From: Ampelocalamus luodianensis
Lineage: Eukaryota > Streptophyta > Magnoliopsida > Poales > Poaceae
Assembly (NCBI GenBank): GCA_036346255.1
Contig: CM070618.1
Span: 62,529,756 to 62,593,755 of the forward strand
Length of the DNA stretch: 64,000 nt
Direction: 5' to 3'
Part shown: positions 33,641-45,359 of the stretch, piece by piece
How positions within the stretch are numbered: position 1 is the first letter of the stretch
Layout: each line of letters begins with the position of its first letter
The notes under the pieces: model-generated
The model's input: the letters and a program-made list of their open reading frames with translations, nothing else
Database searches by the model: none
What the model was told of the DNA's origin: nothing
Position numbers and translations under genes: made by a program

Positions 33641-36400
33641 CTTCACCACATCTCACTTAGTTTGATGCCCGCACCTATGATGATTCAAATACCGGGTCCA
33701 AATGAGAAGTATTCATGAATGTCGTGATGTTGAAATTGAGATTAAAGGGAAGTTTTCAAGAAATCTTATTGTGATAGATTCAATGGCCTTGATGTCATTC
33801 TTGGGATGAATTGGCTGTCCAAGAACCATGGTCAAATTGATTGTGCCCGCAAGGTCATCACTCTCACTAGTCCTCTTGGTGTTCGAGTTGAATTGGCGCC
33901 AAAATTGGAGCATCCTCATCTCTATGCCCTTAGCAGCAAAGAATTGCCAGAATTGAGTGAAGTTCCAGTGGTATGTGAGTACCCGGATGTTTTTCCCGAG
34001 GAACTACCTGGCATGCCACCTTCACGAGAAGTTGAGTTTGTGATTGAGCTGCAGCCCGGAACTGCTCCAATATCCAAACGTCCTTATCGTATGCCGCCAA
34101 ATGAGTTGGTTGAATTGAAGAAGCAACTCGCAGAACTTCAAGAGAAAGGTTTCATTAGACCGAGCTCCTCACCCTGGGGATGCCCGGCTATTTTTGTGAA
34201 AAAGAAGGACCATAGTTTGCGGATGTGCGTTGACTACCGTCCGCTGAATGAGGTCACCATCAAGAACAAATATCCGCTTCCACGGATTGATGATTTGTTC
34301 GACCAGATGAACGGTGCCCGCATATTCTCCAAGATTGACTTGAGATTGGGTTATCATCAAGTGAGGATCAGATCTGAGGACATTCCTAAGACGGCTTTCT
34401 CCACTCATTATGGCTTATACGAGTACACCGCCATGTCCTTCGGTTTGACGTAATGCACCGCCTTGTTCATGAATCTCATGAACTCGTGTTCATGGAGTAT
34501 TTAGACAAATTTGTGGTCGATTTATTGATGACATTCTCATTTACTCTAAATCTGAAAGTGAGCATGAGGTACACCTCCACCTTGTGTTGAACAAGCTTCG
34601 AGAGCATCGACTTATGCAAAATTCAGCAAGTGCGAATTTTGGCTAAAAGAAGTCGCTTTTTGGGTCATGTGTTATCCAAGGTGGAATTGCTGTGGACCCA
34701 AGCAAGGTTCGTGATGTTCTCAATTGGGAACAGCCCAAGTCCGTCACCAAGTCCGCAGCTTCTGGCCTTGCAGTGATATTATCGTTCATTGAGAACTTCT
34801 CAAAATTAGCAAGACCCATGACCCAATTGTTGAAGAAAGAAAAGAAGTATGAATGGTCACCAATGTGAGGCAAGCTTCCGATGTTGAAGGATCGCCTAAC
34901 TCGCTCCAGTTAGTTCTCGCCGATATCCACAAAACTTCGACATCTATCATGATGCATCTCGCCTTGGTCTTGGTTGTGTTCTTATGCAAGAGGGCCGAGT
35001 TGTGGCGTATGCATCGAGGCAATTGAGGCCTCATGAGATGAATTATCCCACTCATGATCTTGAGCTCGCAGCAGTGGTTCATGCCTTGAAGATATGGCGA
35101 CATTTTCTTATCCTGAATCGCCGGAGGTCTATACCGATCACAAGAGTTTAAAGTACATCTTCACTCGCCGATTTGAACCTAAGGCAAAGAAGATGGCTTG
35201 AATTGATCAAGGACTATGATATGAGACTTCATTATCATCCAGAAAGCAAATGTTGTTGCAGATGCATTGAGCCAAAATCACAATGCAACAGATCTTGGTT
35301 CGACTAAACGAAAGCTCTTTGCAATGAATTCCAATGGCTCAACTTGGAGATGGTTAGCGATGGTTTTCGCTGCCTTAGAAGTGAAACCACCCTTGAGGAC
35401 CAGATCATGATGGCCTGTAAGAATGACAAGGGTATAGAGAGAATTAAGCAGAAATGAAGGCCTGCAAAGCCAAGTGTTTTGTCGAGACCACCAAGGTGTT
35501 TTGTGGTTCTGAAAGCGCTTAGTGGTGCCGAATGATGCGGCTTAAGGAATTAATCCTTCATGAAGCCCATAATTCTTTTTTCTATTCATCCGAAGCACAA
35601 AATGTATCAAGACTTGAAGCAAAGAATATGGTGGACTAGGATGAAGCGGAGATTGCACGCTTTGTGGCCGAGTGTGATGTATGTCAAAGAGTCAAGGCTA
35701 GCATCTAAAACCAGCCGGTACTCTAGATCCCCGCCCATTCCCGAGTGGAAATGGGAAGAAGTTGGCATGGATTTTATCACCGCCTTCCTAGAACTCAAAC
35801 TCGATCCGATTCTATATGGGTGATCGTGGATCGCTCGACCAAGGTTGCCCATTTCATTCTCGCCAAGACCACCTACACCGGGCCAAGCTAGCAGAGCTAT
35901 ACATTGCAAGGATTGTTTGCCTTCACGGTACCAAGGTAATCGCTTCGATAGAGGTCCCCGCTCACATCTCACTTGAAGTGCTTGCATCAAGCCATGGGTA
36001 CTAACCTATCCTTTAGCTCGCTTATCACCCGCAAACGGATGGACAAACCGAGCGTGTAAATCAGTCTTGGAAGATCTTCTTCGAGCATGCGATTGTCTTA
36101 TAGCAAGAATTGGGAAAATATTTACCGCTTATGGAATTCTCATACAACAATAGCTTCCAATCCAAAGATTCGATGTCACCATTCAAGCATTGTACTAAGA
36201 GCTTGTAGGACGCCTTAAACCGGTCTCAAGTCGGAGAGGCCATTTTATGGTCCAACCTCGTGAAGGATGTCAAGAACAGTTTGTGTCATTCGTGAGCGAC
36301 TTCTGACGCGCAATCCCGCCGAAATCGTATGCCACCGCCGCCGCCGCGAGTTGAGTTTCGAGGTAGATGATCATGTCTATCTTAAGGTCTCTCCTATGAA
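33641..36400 (+). pseudogene. pol of the LTR-E gypsy element (reverse transcriptase, RNase H, integrase), broken and cut by the gap
   Basis: The longest open part is 33806-34453. It covers the protease end (LGMNWLSKNHGQIDC), the VFPEELPGMPP linker and the reverse transcriptase up to YTAMSFGLT; the catalytic FIDDILIYS follows at 34520-34546 in another frame. RNase H begins near 34951 (DASRLGLGCVLMQEGR, then ELAAVVHALKIWRHFL). Integrase shows WEEVGMDFI near 35760, HPQTDGQTERVNQ near 36030 and the C-terminal VDDHVYLKVSPM just before the N run. The RT and integrase wording fits the Tekay/Del type of chromovirus; a chromodomain would lie in or beyond the gap. Stops and frameshifts make it non-functional as written. 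Confidence 0.75.
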
Positions 36401-36500
36401 NNNNNNNNNNNNNNNNNNNNNNNNNNNNNNNNNNNNNNNNNNNNNNNNNNNNNNNNNNNNNNNNNNNNNNNNNNNNNNNNNNNNNNNNNNNNNNNNNNNN
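36401..36500. other. Assembly gap (100 N)
   Basis: A run of exactly 100 N, a conventional gap of unknown size. It separates gypsy integrase from an LTR of a different family and is followed by a GA microsatellite. Confidence 0.95.
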
Positions 36501-39500
36501 GAGAGAGAGAGAGAGAGCTGAAGTCCCGCGCCCCCTTTGCTACTTAAGCTCTCGACCCCTCCTTTGGCTTTCTTCCTTCTCTCGGCTACTCCCTGCGTGC
36601 ACTCACCGAGCTTGAGGCGAGCCCCAAACTCCCGCGATCTCTTCGCCATTGCGCGGCAGGCTTCGCAGTGAAGCTTCGCGTCCGATGTGGCTCGGCATTT
36701 GGTTCCTTCTCCACCTCCTCATCCCCGTGAGCATTACCCCTAACCCCGTTGGCCTTGATCTTCGCGGAGGTCATCGATTTCGAGTTTTCCTCGGTGGCCG
36801 CAAGTGCTCCCTTCGTCCTCAAGTCCAGTGGGACCTCCTCGGCCGATCCCTCTCTCGAGAGCATCTGGTGTCTCCCTCTACCTAGTGCCCCACTCATTGG
36901 AGCTCGTGTCTCCCAGTTGCGGCACCGTCAGACCTCTACTGCACCGCTGCTCTTCGTGCGCGGTCATCTCCAGGCCTCCGGCTTCATCGACACACTGCGC
37001 CTTCCGAGCCCCCGTGAGCAAAGCTCTTCTCCGTTTGGCCTTTCTTTGCACCGTGGCCGCAGTTCCTTCTTTCGTCGCGCGCGCCGCCGCGTTAGCCTCC
37101 GGCTCGCGCCGGCTACCATTTGGAGCTCGGTTGGTCGCGTTGGGTTCGTGTGACCCGTAGTAACTTTGCGATCACTCGTTGCGCGTAGTTTAGTCGATCC
37201 GTCGTTTCGTTTTGGTCCGTAGCACCTCTTCCGCTCTCGCCGCGCCTCTCTGGTCCACCTCGCGAGTTTAGGCCCCACTAGATGCGCAATAGTCGAGGGT
37301 TCCGTTTAAGCCTTGTCCGCGTCGCCATGGCGATCTCGCCGGCGACGAGCCGAACAAGCTTCATGCGCCAGGAGCTCCTCTGTTGTCGGACGGAGCTCCG
37401 GTGCGAGCGGCGACGCTCGATGGGATCGTCCGATCCGAGATCTGCGGTCCTCGACCCTCACGTCGCCGCCTCCTCTGCGCGCCCAGCGCTGTGCGCGGAT
37501 TCAACCGGGACGTCGATCAGTGATCGCGGCTCTCAATCGCCCACGCCGCTCACGAGTAGAAAACTTTCGGTTTGGCCAAGTCTCAAAAACATAAAGAGGT
37601 TAGTGCCTTCACATTTTTGTATCTTCGTCATCTTAGCTCCAAACCAGATGATTCCAATTTTGTTAGCTTCCACATAACTTGAACCTAATTATAAAAATAG
37701 TTTCAGACCATGATCAAACCTGAAAAACCATTTTCAAAAATAGTAAACAAGTGAACTTAATACTGTTTTTCAGAACTTTTAGCAAACTTGTAAAATGCAT
37801 ATCTTTTTATCTATAGCTCATTTTTGTATGAATCCAATTGGAGTAGTTTCCTCTGATAGTCTAATTGCTAGGAAAATTAGTTTCATAAATCCTACTGTTG
37901 TTAAAATCATAAGGACTAAAATTTAGTTTTAATACCCTTTTTAAATCATAAAAATCATAACTTTTGCAATATAACTCCAAATGACCTGAAATTTTATATG
38001 GGCTATCACTCTACCAGTAGCTAGCTACCATAAAATTTCAGCTCCAAAATCATTAGGAAAATATTTTTGCTACAGTAAAATAAAAATGGCCGAAAATAGC
38101 TATTTCCTTAATATCTTTTGCTCCAAAAATCCAAATTGGGTTTTCAGATTCTATGTCTAGATAGGTGCTGGTTTTACCTTGTGTATAATTTTTGTGTCTT
38201 TTGGTTGCTTTTTGCTCAAATTTTGTGATTAGGGTTTATTGCCTTATTGCTCTTTTGCCGTGTATTTGCTTATGCGATTAGGTGACGAAGAGTCCGTTGA
38301 GCCCGATAGCACATCAGAGCAACCTCTTGAGCAACAGCAGCAGGCAAGCAGTTTGATCATATCCCTTAATCCTATTATTTTCAAAGTTTAATACTTTGCT
38401 TCAACTATATGTATGCATTGCTAATTTGTGTTAAATTATGGTTAGAAATCCTTTAGTTGCATCCCAGCAGCTAAATGTTTATTCCTCTACTACATGAGCC
38501 TAGGTTATTTGCTGTGGTTAGGGTTCATGGTGGGGCCCTCATCACTTAGTAGTCACGTGTTATATTGCTTAGCCATGCTTAGTGTCGGTGATGCGGGCGA
38601 TCATCGACTCGTGCGGTGGTGCGGATCACACAACTACTATTACTCTTATTATCCAACACTTGGTGTTTGGTGCCCTGATTAATTTTGCAAATCCATTTAA
38701 AAACAAAACTAAAAATGAAAAATTGGTTTCAAGCGGGCACAATGGTATGTTGGTGTGATTCTTTCTTGGGTGTGATCGGATTGGTGCAGTGTCAATTAAG
38801 GACCGAGCATCTTGTGAGTCCCGTTACTCGGGCATTTATTTGCGTACTAACCACACTAGGGGCATATGGAACCCCTCTTGACCGAGTACTTTGGCGTGTG
38901 CTAGGCGGGTGGCGGTGGTTTTTGTTGTTTGGGAGCGTTGCGGTTGTCCGAAAATTGGGCCTGTGGCGATTGTCTTTTAATTTGGGCAACGTAGCGTATG
39001 GATTCGGTCCATACGAGCGGAGTCGTGCCTAGTACACAATATTGGAAAAGTCTCGTAGGACTTAGCCGTGCCCGCCTACCTACGGTAGTGGGCTGAATCA
39101 TGTGGCTTAAAGCGATGCGGAAGTGTGGGTAAAGTGGTACCACCTGCTGGGGATAAATCTATTCGAATAGCCTCGTCCTAGGTTATGGGCGCTTGGGTAA
39201 GCTTTTCAAGAGCTAGTGTTATAACCTGTTTAAAAACTTAAAACTTGACGGGTGGTATGAGCGGGAGTTCATGCTATTGTTGTGGTGACTTGGGTGAGTC
39301 GCTTCTAGGTGTTGGTGCTCTTTACTTATTATTTACTTGGTGGCTGCGATTATTTTGAACCCTTGAAAATGAATTGTAAACTTGCTTTTAAATGTATTAC
39401 ATTATTGCAAATAAGCGTTGCTTTGTGCTTAAATAAACCATATGGCCTCCAATTAAATGTACACGCATATAGCTACATTATAGTTGTTATCTCACACGTC

Positions 39501-39948
39501 GGTCTTGCAGTACAAGTTGATGTACTCACATGCTTTGCATGCTAATCTTTTGTTGCGAGAGGAGGTTGCTCGTAAGCCAAGGTACTTCGCGAGATGTGCT
39601 AGGTTGGGAGAGCGAGTAACCGGCGGTCCGGTCGGTTGCCTTGTGGGTAAAGGCACACGGTTGGCTCTTTAGTTGACCATCTTATGGCGCTTTGTTTTCA
39701 GCTTATTTACTTTTGTGCTTATTGTCATTTGGTGAAAGGCCCTTTTTTGTAATGACTCTGTTTAATTAATGTATGTCTTTTCTTAAACTGTAATGTTTTG
39801 GTTCTATGTGATGAATGGAATTGATGCGTATGTTTGTAGCGGGTATGTATCTTGCACTGGAAGTATACATGTCTCGAGCGGGTTTTATTTAATTGGTAAT
39901 GCTTGCTAAAGTATTACGAGTTAAATAAATCAGAGTCCCCTAACGACA
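36501..39948 (+). mobile_element. 3' part of a long LTR of another gypsy family (LTR-F)
   Basis: GC-rich part (36520-37560), AT-rich part, box GCTTAGCCATGC at 38567-38578, palindrome CTATTCGAATAG at 39159-39170, end TAACGACA at 39948. It differs in sequence from LTR-E, so it is not that element's 3' LTR. The junction with the copia fragment at 39949 is clean. Short open frames in the GC-rich part have no recognisable product. Confidence 0.65.
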
Positions 39949-40232
39949 ATCACTCAGAGTTCTTGGTTTTACAGATTTAAGCCTAGGCTTTACGTGTGCG
40001 GAGGACTTCATGTTATCCTTAGTACTTGTAACCTTAATCAATATTGTTTTGTTATCACGGTACATTAGGATTGCCGGTATTGGTTTCTCAACCAAATGGC
40101 AAGTCCAATAGTAGCTCTCTAAGCCTTTCGGCCTCAATAGTGGCTGCATCTAATGCTACAAGTTGTGCTTCCATGGTTGACCTAGTGAATATGATCCATT
40201 TATCGACCTCCATGAAACTACAACACTGCTAG
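39949..40232 (-). pseudogene. Copia element, RNase H C-terminal part
   Basis: The minus strand reads VEKPIPAILMYRDNKTILI and SSAHVKPRLKSV, the C-terminal RNase H block of Ty1/copia pol. It continues the fragment at 41221-42173 across the solo LTR. It ends at LTR-F (39948), so the copia 3' LTR is not seen. The shared GCTAG at 40228-40232 is the target duplication of the solo LTR. Confidence 0.75.
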
Positions 40233-41220
40233 TGATGAGGACATCCCTACCATGGATACAACCTCGCCTACACACAACTCATCCACAACAAGTGTTACAA
40301 AGACCACTTACTCGAGCTTGTGCTCGCCAACAATACCAGGTGAATTCGTTCCTAGGTTTATATATTACTAAGAATAGACCGCTACCTAATGAAAGAGATT
40401 TAATTGTACTTAGGAACATGGGAAAGGACCAAGGAGAGGCATGTGGAGTCATGGACATGAATGGAAGGCATAATAGAGGTCACCACATCACTTTGGCTCC
40501 GAGCCAAGCAAAAGTTCGAGTTGGGCTCGTTCTGGATTCAGATTCAGACTATTGCGACAATACTAAGTTTAAACGGCCGTAACTTCTTCATACGGACTCC
40601 GTTTTGGATGTTCTTGGACTTCATTGAAATCTTGTCAAGTCTATTTTCTAACGGATCCAACCTCATCTTCAAATTGCATCCGAGCCGGCTACAATCATCA
40701 AAACAGTCTGTGTTTGTTTTTTAGAATGGTGTTGCACCACCTCAACTTGGGCTAATGGGCCTTGTATTAAGTCGAGCCCATTTGGGGCGCATCCTAGGGT
40801 TAGAGGATGTCCTCTACTCCTTTAAATACACCCTTAGCCATCACAAATAGATTCGATTTCGTTGAGTTTAGGTTTAGCCATTGTGCAAACTTATGTTCTT
40901 CAATTGTGTTGGACGACCACCTATCAAGATAGCCTTCGGGATCCCACCTTTTTTTTCAATACCATCTATACTACAATCTTATTCATAATATCAGATTACC
41001 TACATCTTATTCTTGCTAGTTCTTCAATTGCTCGTAGGAATTGAACCTCGTGTTCAGGTTGATCGCGCTTTCAACAAGGTCAATAACGTCTTGGAATTGG
41101 TTCAACGGTTACTAAGGCGCAAGCGTTGTCGTACGGTTGTAGTCAGATCGTGAGAGTCACCTCCACTAAAAATCGATATTTATCAATCTCATCGAAAGAT
41201 CAGGCACCCCGCCCGCATCA
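40233..41220 (+). mobile_element. Solo LTR of a Ty3/gypsy element inserted in copia RNase H (988 bp)
   Basis: Starts TGATGAGGACATCCC and ends CCCGCATCA. GCTAG is present on both sides (40228-40232, 41221-41225), a 5-bp target duplication. The first 200 bp encode the pol C-terminus (LTRACARQQYQVNSFLG), as in gypsy families whose pol runs into the 3' LTR. TTTAAATACA at 40821-40830 is the likely TATA box. It is the same family as 42174-43114, in opposite orientation. Confidence 0.9.
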
Positions 41221-42173
41221 GCTAGGGTAAAGACATAACCACTTATAGTTTTGATCTCATCTGCATCAGAGATCCAATTTGAATAAGTATATCCTTCTAA
41301 CATAGATGAATACCCAGTATAGTGAATTCCATATGAGGTTGTGCCCTTCAAGTAGTGCAACACTCTCTCAAGTGCCACCTAGTGATCATTTCTTGGGTTA
41401 GAAGTAAACCGACTTAATTTGCTCATAGCAAATGATATGTCAGGCCTTGTGACACTAGATAGATACATAAGGGACTCAATAATTTGTGAATATCTTAATT
41501 GATCTTTGCCTAATCCTTGATTCTTTCGAAGCTTAACACTAGCAACATAAGGAGTTGGGGGAAATCTTGCAGTTCTCAAGGCCAATCCGACTCAATATTT
41601 TCTCATCATAATGGGATTGGTTCAATGTGATCCCATCCTTATTTTTTATCAATTTAATATTCAGAATAACATTTGCCTCACATAAGTCTTTCATATCAAA
41701 GCATCTAGATAAGAAAGATTTGACCTCGTCAACAACAACAATGTTTGTCTCAAATATAAGTATGTCATCGACATACAGACACAAAATCACTCCTTGATCC
41801 CACATAACGATAATATACACTATCTACCTCATTCACAACAAAACCAGAAGATGCTAAAGTTTTATCAAATTTCTCGTGCCAATGTTTAGGTGCTTGCTTT
41901 AGGCCATACAAAGATTTGATTAATTTGCACACCTTATTTTCCTATCTGAAAATCACAAAACTATTCGGTTGCTCCATATAAATTTCTTCCTCTAACTCTC
42001 CATTAAGAAAATCTGTCTTTACATCCATTTGATGGATGTGTAGACTATAGAAAGCAGGTAATGCAATGAGTACTCAAATGGTGGTTAATTTGGCAACATG
42101 AGAGTAAGTATCGGCATAATTATCACCTTCTTTAAGGTATAACCCTTGGCAACAAGTCTTGCCTTGTACTTAT
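41221..42173 (-). pseudogene. Copia element, reverse transcriptase to RNase H part
   Basis: The minus strand encodes the reverse transcriptase with LCLYVDDILIF (catalytic YVDD, near 41790-41755), KDLCEANVILNIKL, then SLMYLSSVTRPDISFAMSKLSRF and the RNase H start (LKGTTSYGIHYTG, SNWISDADEIKTISGYVFTL). Several frame changes and stops occur. The right end at 42169-42173 (CTTAT) is one arm of the target duplication of the second solo LTR. Confidence 0.85.
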
Positions 42174-43114
42174 TGATGTGACAATGGGTGTCGATCTTTT
42201 GATGTGAAGGATAATTTGATTTGAGAGATGACTCTCACAATTTGACTCCGATCATTTTGACCAATATGCCCAACAATCGCTAAACCAACTCCAAGATTGT
42301 TATCAACCTTGCTAGAAGAATGATCGACACGATCACGAAGATCAATTCCTACAAGTAATCGAAGAAGAAGCAAGAACGAGATAGATAAGCAATCTAAAAT
42401 TGTAAATATGAATAAGCTTATATTGAAATAGTGGAGTTCCGAAGAACAATGTTGCTGTTGTGCTCGTCGAACAGGAGGACAGTGTATAAAGTAGCAAAAG
42501 CTAAACTTAAATCTAACAAAACCCAAACCTTAAAGTGTAGAACACAAGAGTATATATGAGGGAGATTACCAAGGGGTGGTGGCCAGGGGGGTTGATGCAT
42601 GCCTCAAGAGGTACAACGCCCATGGGCCGAAGTGGAGGTGGCGCAGCACCCTTTCAATTCGGGCTCGGAATCAGCACTAGATTGTTTCATCGATTGCGGC
42701 GTGCATAGAAGGAATTTGGAAGTGGAGCTAGATCCATTTGAAAGGTCTTGTTGTAATCTTTCAATCAAGTACGTGTGCACCTCCAACGGACTCTGTATGT
42801 GAAAGTTATGCATGTTTTAAGTTGGTGTTGTCATGCTAACTCCGAATTGATTTAGAATTGAAACTGGGTCGGTCTGGACTTATTGTGGTTGTAGTGCTGC
42901 TCCCCTTACCTTGGTTCCTTAGTAGAATAACATCACAAGACTTAGGTAGTAATCCATCCTCAATACCAAAATTATGAACTCCTAGAAACGAAGTTACCTG
43001 ATAATTTAGTTGACGAGCACGTGCTTTGATAATTGGTCCTTGCACATCAAGTTGAGGAGTAGAAGCAGACAAGCAGTAGGTATTGTTGTATTAGTGGAAG
43101 GGATGTCCTCATCA
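42174..43114 (-). mobile_element. Solo LTR of the same gypsy family inserted in copia reverse transcriptase (941 bp)
   Basis: On the minus strand it starts TGATGAGGACATCCC and ends GTCACATCA. CTTAT flanks both ends (42169-42173, 43115-43119). The minus-strand start encodes GPIIKARARQLNYQVTSFLG, the gypsy pol C-terminus. It splits the copia sequence between RHDGT and KYKARLVA. Confidence 0.9.
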
Positions 43115-44068
43115 CTTATCAATAGTACCATCATGCCTCATTTTCTTTTTAAAGATCCACTTACATCCAACAGGTTTGCATCCGCTAGGACAATCAGTGA
43201 TCTCCCAAGTCCATTAGCCATGATGGAATTCATCTTGCTATGGACTGCCTCTTTCCAATAATCAGCATCAGATAATGCATAAATCTCTGAAAGAGTTTTC
43301 GGCACATCATCCATGAGGTATGCAATAAAGTCTTCGCTAAATGTTTTTTCAACCCTTTGTCGCTTGCTCCTGTAAGGAGCCTCTTCGACTAAATTGTTAT
43401 CTTCCTCGGAAATATCACAGACTGGTGGTATATCACTCATTGGTTTAGAGATAATGATAGGTTCAAAATTATTATTATTCATAATTTGATTATTCTCAGT
43501 TCGAGAAGTACGTCCTGCAGTTCTCATAGGATAAATATCCTAAAAAAATAAAACATCTCTGGACTCCATTATTGTGTTAGCAATAATCTCAGGAGTTTCT
43601 GATTTTACTACTAAAAATCTATAGGCCGTGCTGTTACGAGCATATCCTAGTAAGACACAATCGACTATTTTAGGTCCAAGCTTTCTCTTTTTCTGCAATG
43701 GTATATTAACTTTTGCTGAACACCCTCAAGTTTGTAGAAAATTAACATTGAGTTTTCTTCCCTTTCATCCGTCATATGGAGTAATATCACACCTTTTAGT
43801 GATTACTCTGTTTAGAATGAAAGTTGCTGTCAGTATAGTTTCCCTCCACCACATCTTAGGCATACCGACACTCTCCAACATGGCATTCACCAAGTCTGTC
43901 AGTGTCCAGTTGTTCCTCTCAGCTACCCTATTTGATTGGAGGGTGAGTATGGTCGTGTAGCTTTATAGACTATTCCGTGTTTAGAACAGAATTGGGAGAT
44001 TTCATGAGAGATATACTCTCCTCCACGGCCAGGCCATAGTCTTTTAATTTTATTTTCTAGTTGCTTCT
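43115..44068 (-). pseudogene. Copia element, integrase C-terminus to reverse transcriptase start
   Basis: The minus strand shows the integrase end (LENKIKRLWPGRGGEYI near 44010-44060, then IVYKATRPYSPSNRVAERNN-like wording near 43950), the linker with RSKRQRVEKTFSEDFIAYL, and the start of reverse transcriptase (DADYWKEAVHSKMNSI, CKWIFKRKMRHDGT). Frames shift in several places. The left border of the big gypsy insertion is at 44069. Confidence 0.85.
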
Positions 44069-44819
44069 TGTCGGTGTTTTAGAACCGATCTTACGTAAAG
44101 ATTGTTTGATTCGGGGGTCTCCACAATTGATCACGCAGACGAAAGAGACACGGGGGTTTTTATACAGGTTCGGGCCTTCTCCAGTGAGAATAATAACCCT
44201 ACTCCTGTGTATCTTGTATTGGGTATCTGGATTACAATCAGCTGAGGGTTTTACTAATTGTCTTCCAAAAGGGCCTCCCCTCTCTATCTCTAAAAGACAC
44301 CTATTTATACTACGCAGTGGTGGCTATTGTCGTTCCAGGCTCATTAGTCGCTCATTATTGCGCAATAATGAGAGTAATTACCGGAGTAGTAACCTCCCAT
44401 CTTTGTCAAGCGGTTATCGATCGGAGATAGTGGGGCATTATCTGTAGTTATATCAGGCATAACTACGTATTTTGACTGCTTAGATTCCCACTATTAAATA
44501 GGCCTTCTGACGAGTGGACCTAGTTAATCGTGGGAAAGTCGTGGTAGAGCTGGTCATAAAAGAACTTACGACCAGGGGGGTTGTCGTAGAAAAGCTTACG
44601 AATGGGTACTGGTCGTAGGAAGACTTACGACCGGACGTAATCGTAGCAGGACTTACGATTACACTATAGTCGTAGAGATGCTTACGACTAGGGGGTAGTC
44701 GTAGGAGATCTTACGACTACCTGACTTGCTTTCCCCTTCTAATATTAGGGGGTATGCCATGTGATGTCATATTACATGATTATAGAAATAATAAAATGAG
44801 AATTATTAGATCCTCGTCA
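44069..44819 (-). mobile_element. 3' LTR of the Tat-type gypsy element (751 bp)
   Basis: In plus orientation it runs TGTCGGTGTTTTAG to ATCCTCGTCA, so the LTR proper starts TGACGAGG on the minus strand. It is nearly identical to 56160-56903. Six dyad motifs with core arms GTCGTA and TACGAC lie at 44552-44573, 44582-44601, 44611-44632, 44637-44662, 44667-44690 and 44695-44720. The flanking AGAAG (minus strand) differs by one base from AGAAC at the other end: a 5-bp target duplication. Confidence 0.9.
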
Positions 44820-44840
44820 TCTAGCCCCTCAGCTTCAAGT
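44820..44840 (-). other. Polypurine tract next to the 3' LTR
   Basis: On the minus strand GAAGCTGAGGGGCTAGA lies directly before the LTR start TGACGAGG. It is purine-rich and in the right place to prime plus-strand synthesis. Confidence 0.5.
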
Positions 44841-45359
44841 GAAAAATGGCGTACTTGACCGAAGGGTTGGCAATGATCTTTCGACCATTAGGAGGTCGCA
44901 GGAAGGACGTCGCAGGAAAAACTCTTCAACAAACGTTTCTCTCGACCAGAAATATGCTTGATCGAGGTAAGAATATTACGATTGCAAGGTAGTCGTAGAA
45001 TTTCTTACGACTTCAGAGCGATCGTGGCCTTGTGATCGGAAGCAAAACTTTTTCGATCGGCTTTGCATTTGTCACGAGGGTCGGGGCGGTAATTTCGCTT
45101 GAGGTGTGAAAAGTGTCTTGGGACTTTGAGCGGGCACATAAAAAGCTTGTCCGTTAGAGCAATTCCGGCGGTGGAGCTGTTGGGATTCCACGGCGTTTCG
45201 TTCAAGCGTGCGGTTATAAGATGGACCGCGGAGGTAAAACTTAGGGTTCTTACCCGTTCTCCCAATAGTTTGTTGCTTTCTCGTCTCTTCCGCCGCTGGT
45301 GACTCCGTACTCTTTTCCTGGAGCTTTCCCAAATCCAATTCTTCCGCTTTGAGAGAAAA

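Noticed and set aside
36501..36517. GA microsatellite as a biological feature
   Set aside because: It directly abuts the N gap and most likely marks where the assembly stopped.
44552..44720. CRISPR-like array of short repeats with regular spacing
   Set aside because: The repeats are imperfect dyads inside plant LTRs, with no constant repeat and no cas genes; the genome is eukaryotic.
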